Below, piece by piece: positions 20,401 through 27,667 of a DNA stretch of 27,667 nucleotides (its first letter is position 1; each line of letters starts with the position of its first letter). The DNA is taken from positions 1-27,667 of the forward strand of contig NGBS01000388.1 of the NCBI GenBank assembly GCA_002245135.1, read 5' to 3'. The stretch comes from Proteromonas lacertae (taxonomy: Eukaryota; Sar; Bigyra; Opalinata; Proteromonadidae). The notes below the pieces were generated by a model. It was given only the letters and a program-made list of their open reading frames with translations. It made no database searches and had not been told where the DNA came from. Both the position numbers and the translations under genes were made by a program.

Positions 20401-22316
20401 AACAAAATGTCTACAGAATGTTTGAATTATCTCATAGCATTGTTTTAACTTCTTTGAATACATTTTAGCCAACTTTCTATTATTTAATATATTAATAAAT
20501 TCAAAATATACATTCTAATAACTGATTGAATCTTTGTTGATAGTTTATTCTTCAGATTCATCAACTTTATTGCTTTAACTCTTCTTTTAGCTAAGAATCC
20601 TCTGGCTATTGTATTGATTATTGTTGCTTTTTCATTCTGTATTCGAACTATTCTTTGTCTTTCCTTTTCATTTATCTGTTGTCTTACAGTTACACGATCT
20701 TTCAACTCTCTTCTCAACAGATAATTATGATAGTGTCTTTGAATCTATTTATAAATATATGTATACATATATATATATATATATATATACAGTAACAGCA
20801 GCTTTATTCTTATATAATTTCTTATTCAATAGTTTTCTGTATATTTTTCTTCCTTTATGACCTCTATATACTCTCTGTATTATTTCACATGCTTCTAATC
20901 TCTTCTGTTTTCTTTCTGCTATTCTTCTTAATCTTTCTTTATATTTCTTTTGTCTTATATATCCTCTCCAGATCGATTGAATTCTTATAGCACATTTTCT
21001 CTGTAAGATTCGTTTTTCTTCAGCAATCTTCTTCTTCTCCAACATCCATTCTTTATGTGTTTTAGCTATTCTTCTTCCTAATACTCCACGATATAATCTT
21101 TGAATCATTGTAGCATTCTTATCTAAAATTGATCTAAATACTTTCCTACTATTCACTCGACAAGCAACAAATTCAAATAACAATGCTTTGGTTATATTCT
21201 TTCTTTTATCTCTTTTTGCTACATTATTATCAATCTTTAAGAAATTTACATATTTCACTGCTAAATGTTTTCTAACCATACATTGAATCTTTATAGCTGC
21301 ATTTCGTCTTATCCATTTCTTCTTTCTTATATTCTGTTTTACAAATCTATCAAAACCAGCATATAATCTACATTTTAATGCAATATCTTCTAAGTTATAT
21401 AATGCAAATGTAATTAATCTTTTCTTCTTTTCAGCTGCATAATACATCTCTTCATGCAGTTTTATATCACTTACAACCTTTTTCCACTGATTCATTGATT
21501 TTTGGAATAATCTGTAATATACTCTTATCCATACATTAAATATTGCTGCTGCTGCTCTATATTGTGTAACATTGTTATTCTTATGATCTTCAAGGAATGA
21601 TAAAGGTAAAAAATCAAATGACTGTTTACACATAGCATCTATTCTTTTTGATAATGCTCTTTCTTCATTATATACTCTATTTATTCGATCTACATCAGTT
21701 TTAATTTTTTTAACTTTCTTTGTTGAATTTATGTCTGGTAATTTGGTCAAACTACTTATACTCTTTGATTTCATCTTCTTTTTATTCTTACATTTAGTTT
21801 CACTTGATACTGTTGCGTATGATACAGTCTTAGCTTTTTGATTTGGTGGTGAATTTGATCTGGTTAAATCTTGACTTGTTATTAGTAAATCTCTTACATT
21901 TAATGATTTATAAGTTGAAACACGTGTTGATTGTTTCTTTTTCTAGTATAGCAATAGAAATATATGTTATTACTTTCTTTCTTTTCTGTTCTAATTCAAA
22001 TTCTTGAGCTGTTTTTATTTTTTCATCTGTACTATTCCATGGTGATGTATTCCAACTGTCTTTTGTGTGAGCTATTCAATAAATGAAACTGAAATACGAA
22101 ATTTCATGTGAAATATGCAATAAGTATCAAGAGGTTCTTCTGGAGTAGTTTCAGAATCATCTATATCTGACAAATATATCTTTTCTTGTTTCAACGGAGA
22201 TGATGTTCTGGTGCTTGGTGAAACAGTTTCTAAATATTATATTCACAAATCTTACCTGATGGCTGATTTGAATAACGATTAGATTTCCTATAGATAATAA
22301 CTAATGACAAATACAT
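17492..22316 (-). CDS. IQ-repeat, WW and B-box zinc-finger protein
   Basis: One gene of about 1,495 residues. Introns: 22230-22255, 22072-22097, 21943-21973, 20745-20790, 20477-20511, 20238-20274, 19567-19598, 19098-19135, 18044-18074 and 17722-17757, plus an optional 27-nt one at the start. Order: Ser-rich N-terminus; about 15 IQ motifs (AAIKIQCMVRKHLAVKY, CAIRIQSIWRGYIRQKKY, ALKIQKCYRGYVGRREAR); a charged coiled coil; WW-like segments (NWREIHKEDGSICYLN); four B-box-like zinc fingers with CxxC-C-CxxC-H spacing (CAYCHVNTATRLCNNC, CVLCKTHRATRVCNVC, CSQCLKVPADKTCKSC, CIECGYRAGSKYCKQC); a WW-like GWQELTDDETGKKFYFN; a coiled coil; a Ser/Pro-rich tail. IQ motifs bind calmodulin-like proteins, so a Ca-linked scaffold of cilium or cytoskeleton is likely. 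One base seems missing near 18165, where the frame ends although the coiled coil continues. Confidence 0.85.
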
Positions 22317-22519
22317 ATTGAACTAACGGCAAATACGTTTAGAATTCAGTAAATATAAGACTTATTATAATATAATGTTCTATTATTCTTGACAAATTAT
22401 TATTTTATAAACCTCAAAAAAAAGAATTTAATATTCAAAACGTATATTCAAGATCTGATCTTATTGCATTTATTATAAAAATATTCTCATTTACATTAAA
22501 TACTGTACATCATGTAGAT
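22317..22519. other. intergenic gap between two minus-strand genes
   Basis: AT-rich and without a visible exon. It lies upstream of the IQ/B-box gene start at 22316 and downstream of the small gene that stops at 22520, so it must contain the promoter of the former. Confidence 0.5.
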
Positions 22520-22923
22520 CTAGACAAATTTATCAGGTAATAGATTGTAACGGTCTATTCTATCTAACTCCATTCTAGTTCTACTATGCAGATAAGTTGG
22601 TCTATCCCATGTGGCAAAAACATCTTCTGGTGATACAAGCTCATCAATTCCATCAATACCAAACCCTTCTTTGATAAAACCTGGATTAGCAATTCTTGAA
22701 GTACTCTCGTTGACGTTTACGAATGAGAAATAATCTTTAAGAGCTGCCCTGTACTCCTTGATGTTCTGGCAATAATAAATAAACAATATACAGCATCTGG
22801 TGATCGTAGTTCAGGCAATACTAAATCTGAATAGTCATCTTTGTCCTTATATCTACAATAAATCACACTAGTGTAAATACTTCTTTGGAGAATCAGTTTT
22901 CTTTGGCTTATCGTCGTTTCCAT
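22520..22923 (-). CDS. small conserved-looking protein of unknown function
   Basis: Not recognised. The frame starts at ATG 22923. An intron at 22766-22791 (GTATAT...CAG, acceptor CAG and not TAG) joins LVLPELRSPDA to NIKEYRAALKDYFSFV, and the product ends FATWDRPTYLHSRTRMEL and RIDRYNLLPDKFV. Read straight from 22923 it has 125 residues. However, 22853-22880 looks like another intron (GTATTT...TGTAG). Splicing it fits only if one A is missing near the start, which would give a charged N-terminus including DDKPKKTDSPKKYKDKDD, typical of real protein ends. Base composition is less AT-biased than the neighbours. No membrane segment or signal peptide. An E2F-like site lies about 70 bp upstream. 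Function unknown. Confidence 0.65.
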
Positions 22924-22989
22924 GATTGCGGCGCGAATAGAAGTGAAAAATGATTAGAATGAATGAGGATTTGATTATCCAATAAAATA

Positions 22990-23001
22990 TTTGGCGGGAA
23001 A
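22990..23001. promoter_or_regulatory. E2F/DP-like site TTTGGCGGGAAA
   Basis: The 12-mer TTTGGCGGGAAA matches the classical E2F/DP consensus and stands out in DNA that is mostly A and T. It is 66 bp upstream of the start codon of the minus-strand gene at 22923 and 31 bp outside the 761-bp repeat. If E2F is present in this organism, the small gene would be expressed at G1/S. Match is seen; use is inferred. Confidence 0.45.
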
Positions 23002-23032
23002 ATCTTAATCTTCATCATCTCAAATAGTTTTT

Positions 23033-23793
23033 AAGGGGGTAAACCCATAAATTCCTCTACAATATTGATATAAAAACATAATAGTAAAACAATATAGAGT
23101 TATTACAGCTAATTAAAAGGTTGATTTATCAAAATTTTCTATTATGTTAAGCTTCCATGTTGCAATTGCCATATCTCTTGCAATTCTCTTGTTGGCTTTA
23201 AGAATTTTCTCTAGTCTCTCCATCTCATAAATTACGTAGTCATCTCCTTTTTCTATGATTTTCTTTGCACATCTTATGTAATACTTTGCATATTCCAATC
23301 TAGAAAATATTTTAAAATAAACAAAAATATACTTCTGACTGTCTTTTAAACCATTTGCATATTTTTCCATCTTGGCAAGTGCTTTACTCTTGTTCTCGTA
23401 GAAAAATCTTGCAAGATCATTTATCTCTATATGGATATAGATTTATATTTATAAATACCAGAAATACTTCCTTCAATTTGATCATCTGCGATTGTAGTAA
23501 ACCAATGCATCATTACATCATATGTATATTCACCACCATAAGGTTGTCCTTCTCTACTACCTCTATGAATCATCACTACTTTGATTTGTTCATCATCAAT
23601 CTCATATTTCTCAATTAAATTCTCTGGTAATTCCACTCCTTCAGGTACACTGTCCATATCTGGATATTCGCCCAGTCCTGATGCTTCATGCATCTTTATT
23701 TTGTACATTCTTATCTAAAAAATACAAAAATCAAATTCATACTCTTTTATGAAGCATTGGCTCTTCCATTACTGTTTCAGCTAAGTCTTTCCA
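23033..23793 (-). repeat. 761-bp inverted repeat, copy C
   Basis: Reverse-complement copy of 14089-14849, about 8.2 kb away. Both ends are sharp: one abuts decayed IFT80 sequence at 23794, the other ends at AAGGGGGTAAA near 23033, next to the promoter of the small gene at 22923. Confidence 0.95.
23113..23793 (-). pseudogene. ERp29-like gene, 3' fragment (copy C)
   Basis: Carries exons 2 (all but its first base) to 5 of the intact gene at 13823, with introns unchanged. It lacks exon 1, so it has no signal peptide and no CLYC motif. Relative to the intact gene, Met becomes Ile and Leu becomes Phe at the start of exon 4 (SEINDLARFFYE). The helical ERp29 C-domain is whole. It is joined at its 5' side to IFT80 codons. 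The reading frame does not carry usefully from IFT80 into it, so no fusion protein is expected. Confidence 0.9.
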
Positions 23794-24907
23794 GGTATAA
23801 TTAAACTACAACTGTATCTCAAATCAAATGAATGAGGAGAAGTCCAATTACCACATTCATATATAAAACATTGAGTTGATGTTGCTACAACTAAATGATC
23901 ATAACTCATTGCCATTTCCACTATTCTATCACGATATTCCAATTCTTCTTTACTACCATTATTACTATCAATTATTTGAATTGTTCTACTATCTGTTTCT
24001 TCTACTGTTAAGGATTTCCATTGTAATTTTCTTCCAATTGCATATGCTACAAGCATTGAACCTGTACCACAAGCACAACCTAATACAGTACCATCTGTAC
24101 TCCAGCACATATCAAAGGGAGATCCATCTTCTATTGCCTTGTCTTGCACTACAGAATCCATTATGTTCACATAATCTCAATGAACCAAAACAACCAACTA
24201 CAAATTGATCACCTGATGGTTTCCAAGATACTGATGTGATTACATTGTCTACTAAAGAACTTTGATATAATAATCGACCATATGGATCCCATATCTTATA
24301 TCTACAATCTTCACCACCTGAGATTATTAGATTATTCACTGAATTCCAGTCAACTTTCATTATTACACCATCATGAGCTTTCCAACGTAATTGTCTAGCT
24401 GCATTTTGTAAACCTTTGATTAATAAATCTTTTCCTGAAGCAATAACCATTTGATCTCCATCTCCACCCCAAGAGAAGGAATATACTGAATTGGGTAATT
24501 GTGCTATTACTGCTCTTGCCATACCTGTTTTTGACCATGCTTTTACTTGACCATCTTCACCACAAGACACAATTGCTCCTCCATCCATACTCCACTTTTA
24601 CATTAATAACAGCTCCACGATGTGCATCTACTTTCTTTTCCTCTCTACCCACTTTTGTTTACTATTCTGTAAGTACCATCAGTACAACCGACTAAAAATA
24701 TGTCTGAAGAGCTAGCTCCATGTGTTGGATACCAATCAATTGATGTGATACAACTATCTAAACTACAAACTGATCCTAAGTTTTGACCATCAATATCCCA
24801 ACGATATATTGTTTGATCATCAGAACCTGTGTAATATTCATTTGATGGCTGAAACAGATTGCTGTTGCCATATCTGTATGGCATCTCTTACCTTTTCTAA
24901 CATTCAT
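23794..24907 (-). pseudogene. IFT80: IFT80, truncated and frameshifted
   Basis: IFT80 is a WD-repeat subunit of intraflagellar transport complex B, needed to build cilia. The minus strand from ATG 24907 (MNVRKGKRCHTDMATAICFS) codes for its first beta-propeller: NEYYTGSDDQTIYRWD, VGCTDGTYRIVNKSG, EEKKVDAHRGAVINV, CGEDGQVKAWSKTGM, KAHDGVIMKVDWNSVNNLI, GGEDCRYKIWDPYGRLLY and DHLVVATSTQCFIYECGNW. These follow human IFT80 closely. At least four single-base frame changes are needed to read it: near 24845, at a GGG run near 24662, at an A-run near 24599 and near 24150. After FDLRYSCSLIIP it stops at 23794, about 45% of the family length, where the ERp29-like repeat begins. Dead copy; a working gene presumably exists elsewhere if the organism still makes cilia. 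Confidence 0.88.
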
Positions 24908-25192
24908 TATTACTTTTAAAAAATCAAAATAGATTAGGCTTAAACAAATAAGAATGAATATTAAAATAAGCCTCGAGCGTTTTTTGAATTTTGAATTTTA
25001 AAGCTGTTTTTCTCTTCTTGTAAACCACATTGATCCGTGTTTTATATTTTTATGGACAATATAAGATGAAACAGAGGTATAATGAGTAAAAATTATGTGA
25101 ATAAGAAGAAATGTGAGATAGTACAACTACTACCCAAAAAATGTTATTAAGCGATAGAAGCAGTTATTATAATTAAATTTCACTAAAAAATG
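24908..25192. other. gap with no gene seen
   Basis: AT-rich sequence upstream of the IFT80 remnant. I see no exon, RNA gene or repeat in it. Confidence 0.5.
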
Positions 25193-26486
25193 TTGATGTT
25201 TTGGTTTGGATGTGACATTTTCATTCCTTGTACTAACTCCAACTTGTTTATTATTCCATTATTACGATTAATCCATAATTTATCAAGTAATGGACAACTA
25301 CATAAAGAAGTTTTCATGAATGGCTGACACATTTATCTGTAATTTTGTTTTCTTGAAGATTTAGAGTTAATAGATTGGGTATACAGTAGCAATTCTCACA
25401 AAATATTTCAACGTCATCGTCTTCTAAATCACATTCTAGAAAAATATAAGTATAATACTTCTCAATCAAGATACATAAGATTTGAAATGTTTGAAAGACT
25501 AGCGCTTAAATATTTAATACCTCCAGATAAGTTATTATTGCTTAATCCTAACATTTTCAATTCGAATTGATTCTTTCTTATTTTTATTATTGGTTATTAT
25601 GACTATTACTACTTCAGGTATTTTACTCCATTTTATTTCTAATGATGAATTTTCTCTTTTCATTATAACAGATTCTTAATTTTGTATTTCTGTTGATTAT
25701 ATTTTGTTCTAAATCATTTATACAACTCAATTCTTCGTTTGTTTCACTTTGATAATGTAATTCATAATCTGATTTTCCTATTAATGTCTCTGAAGGTATT
25801 GCTGAGATTTCTAATTCATTAATAAGGAATAATCTTTGTATATCTTTAATAAATCCAATAAATGGTTAATTATTGGTTTTTAACAACTTTGGATCACAAT
25901 TCAGATTGGTCGATTATTGGTTTGAAAACTTCTATAAACAATAAATTGATGTAAATATAAAAATATACATCAAACAAAGTTGATGAACTGGGAAATTCTG
26001 TGAATCAGGAATATGAATATATCTCAAAGCATCATTTTCATCCTATTATATTATTAATACATTTAATACATTCATATTCTTAGAATAGCATTTAGCTGCA
26101 CTACATCTCAACAAAAAACCTAATTCCTCTTTACTTATTGTTGATATATCATCATCCTATTATAAATTATATAGACAATATTACGTATATACTTCATATA
26201 GAGAATTTCTAACTGCATTACAATAATTGTGGTAGAAATCGATTGTACTATCCAAATCAAGTTGATACGATTTTATATTCTCTATCTCTTCATACTTTCA
26301 CAGTGGATGACATATTATGCTCTCTATAATTGAAGTTGAATTACTGCCGTTCAGTATCTATATGCAGATTTGTCATATTAAAAATATACTTCATGTTTCA
26401 ATTCCGTGGATTCTACATATTCTTTCCATCCACAACCATATTTACAGGGAGCCCACATTTTCTACATAAATCTCCTCCACTATGCA
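25193..26486 (-). pseudogene. TRAF-like zinc-finger and LRR protein, decayed
   Basis: The minus strand from about 26486 reads LHSGGDLCRKCG, then CKYGCGWKEYVESTELKHE in another frame, a pattern like the end of a RING followed by a TRAF-type zinc finger. Introns of the local type (26358-26389, 26158-26192, 26043-26069, 25932-25968) separate pieces reading YQLDLDSTIDFYHNYCNAV, DDDISTISKEELGFLLRC and DENDALRYIHIPDSQNFPV. A longer stretch has IQRLFLINELEISAIPSE. Leucine-rich repeats follow (MLGLSNNNLSGG, LLTLNLQENKITDK, LLDKLWINRNNGIINKLEL) to a TAG at 25193. Several in-frame stops and frame changes are needed, so this is most likely a pseudogene. The LRR part is clear; the zinc-finger call is tentative. 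The order resembles an adaptor protein, but function is not inferable. Confidence 0.6.
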
Positions 26487-26709
26487 GATATGGTAATAAT
26501 TAAGCACAGATGTGCTTTTCTCTTTATTATATTCGAATCTAAAAATAAAGCACAATCTACGATTGTACCGATTGTTATGTTTACAATTTTTGGTTAATTA
26601 GAATTAATATATAAATTAAGCCTCAGATTTTTATATTGAAGGTCTAAATATTTTTTGATTGATTATTATAAGTTTGGCTTGTAAGGTTATTTAATTATCG
26701 ATTTCCATC

Positions 26710-26886
26710 ATGATCGCTGTATTACTTTCATTTATTGCTATTTATTCATTTGTACCACTTATGTGTGTGGTATTTGGATATGGTGTAGAGGTTTTATACA
26801 ATCAATTAACAATTCAATTATGCTAATGTTTGAAGCAAGATACGATATGGTCAATCAAGTCAATATCTTCTGTTAAATACAAATGT
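26710..26886 (+). repeat. second copy of the segment at 15088-15256
   Basis: Begins at ATG 26710 with MIAVLLSFIAIYSFVPLMC and stays open for 38 codons (to 26826), 12 more than the other copy. It ends TTAAATACAAATGTT and runs straight on to ATCACAAAATC where the other copy is interrupted by the palindromic element. It therefore serves as a candidate empty-site paralogue. Confidence 0.6.
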
Positions 26887-26945
26887 TATCACAAAATCAG
26901 ATTATATTCTATTAATGTCAATATTGCAATGTACCCCTCTTTATT

Positions 26946-27323
26946 ATGGTAATTCATGTTATATCATATGCAGTTATATCATCAATTTACAATAGAAGAT
27001 TAAATTTCAACAAAGATAAAGTAATTGGAATTATTTTTATTGATTTATTACAATTTTATCATACTATGTTATATCAGTCAGTTAAGTACATTACTAACTC
27101 TAACAATAACCATCCTACTTATATTTGTATTATATCAGGTTTAATATCAATATTATTGGTTATTCTATTCCCAATCATGTTATTTTTATTTTTATACAAA
27201 AACAAAGAAAAAATAAAACTCATCCAGTATGTAAAAATTTCTGGCTATTCTATTTTAACATATCCTAAAGAATATAAATCTTTTATGGAGAAGTACAAAT
27301 ATTCTTTTCAATTTCATCAATGA
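26946..27323 (+). CDS. small multi-pass membrane protein, unknown
   Basis: A 125-residue open frame ending in TGA. Hydrophobic stretches lie near residues 1-16 (VIHVISYAVISSIY), 27-40 (VIGIIFIDLLQFY) and 58-80 (ICIISGLISILLVILFPIML), followed by a lysine-rich cytosol-type tail (KNKEKIKLIQYVK). I do not recognise the family. It lies 60 bp after the repeated hydrophobic-leader segment and may be a further exon of the same membrane-protein gene, though no in-frame join was found. AT-rich DNA readily yields hydrophobic frames, so caution is due. Confidence 0.4.
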   Translation: MVIHVISYAVISSIYNRRLNFNKDKVIGIIFIDLLQFYHTMLYQSVKYITNSNNNHPTYICIISGLISILLVILFPIMLFLFLYKNKEKIKLIQYVKISGYSILTYPKEYKSFMEKYKYSFQFHQ

Positions 27324-27483
27324 AGTGTTGGTATTGGAAAGTGTATATTTCTATTTATCTTATATATATTATAAATAGATTAGAAATTACAACATTTAAC
27401 TGTTTTATAATAATCAATCATTTTGTTAATGATATAAACATTAAATATGGTTTATTCCTTTTATTTTATAATATTCATCACTA

Positions 27484-27666
27484 ATGTCAAATCTTAAACT
27501 TTCTTACTATGATATTAGAAGAAGAGAATTACTTCAAAATATATATAAATTCAATAGAAATTATTTCTACATATTAACAGATTGCAAAACTGCTCATAAA
27601 GACATTGAAGAAACTGATAGAATAATAAAGTGGATGAAAGACAAAGAGATTTTCAACTTAAATTAG
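27484..27666 (+). CDS. short lysine-rich frame, unknown
   Basis: Sixty residues from ATG 27484 (MSNLKLSYYDIRRREL) to TAG at 27666, ending KWMKDKEIFNLN. Strongly charged and probably helical, with no recognised domain. It could be a short gene or an exon; the window ends just after the stop, so what follows cannot be seen. Confidence 0.35.
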   Translation: MSNLKLSYYDIRRRELLQNIYKFNRNYFYILTDCKTAHKDIEETDRIIKWMKDKEIFNLN

Positions 27667-27667
27667 A

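Noticed and set aside
20745-20790. TA microsatellite
   Set aside because: It is most of an intron in the IQ/B-box gene and of a kind common in this DNA; not a separate element.
23876-24695. Plus-strand Leu/Tyr-rich frames opposite IFT80
   Set aside because: Antisense shadow frames of low complexity; the minus strand has clear WD repeats.

Overview
The window looks like nuclear DNA of an AT-rich, unicellular, ciliated eukaryote. It has 28 or more tiny spliceosomal introns (about 26-49 nt) that almost all begin GTAT and end TAG. It uses the standard code: intact frames end in TAA or TGA and carry no internal TAA or TAG. It holds cilium-linked genes (RP2, IFT80) next to core eukaryotic genes (NSF, an ERp29-like ER protein, ZNFX1-type helicase, class I HDAC). 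A ciliate or metamonad-type protist would fit; I cannot assign a taxon.

Layout. 1-4.5 kb, minus strand: a ZNFX1-like RNA helicase cut by the window edge, then a complete RP2 gene. 4.6-7.0 kb: complete NSF, divergent from RP2. 7.0-10.1 kb is a gene graveyard: the first 203 coding bases of an ERp29-like gene fused to a NEK kinase fragment, an unrecognised minus-strand gene, a broken EF-hand gene and a class I HDAC without its catalytic core. 10.1-13.5 kb: an intact nine-exon gene joining a pseudokinase to leucine-rich repeats. 13.6-14.8 kb: a duplicated NSF tail followed by the only intact ERp29-like gene. 15.25-16.98 kb: a palindromic, non-coding DNA element with 25-bp terminal inverted repeats. 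17.5-22.3 kb, minus strand: a gene of about 1,495 residues with roughly 15 IQ motifs, WW-like domains and four B-box-like zinc fingers. 22.5-22.9 kb: a small unknown gene with an E2F-like site upstream. 23.0-24.9 kb: an inverted copy of the ERp29-like 3' part fused to a decayed, truncated IFT80. 25.2-26.5 kb: a decayed TRAF-like/LRR gene. 26.7-27.7 kb: a diverged copy of the sequence flanking the palindromic element, then two small unknown frames.

The main structural theme is recent segmental rearrangement. A 410-bp block (two mismatches) and a 761-bp block (four mismatches seen, inverted) are shared between the intact ERp29-like locus and two other places. In each, a breakpoint falls inside a host gene (NSF, NEK kinase, IFT80). 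NSF and the ERp29-like protein both serve the secretory pathway. RP2 and IFT80, and perhaps the IQ/B-box protein, serve the cilium. No operon-like arrangement is evident. Functional statements rest on motif recognition by eye; nothing was searched or aligned by program.
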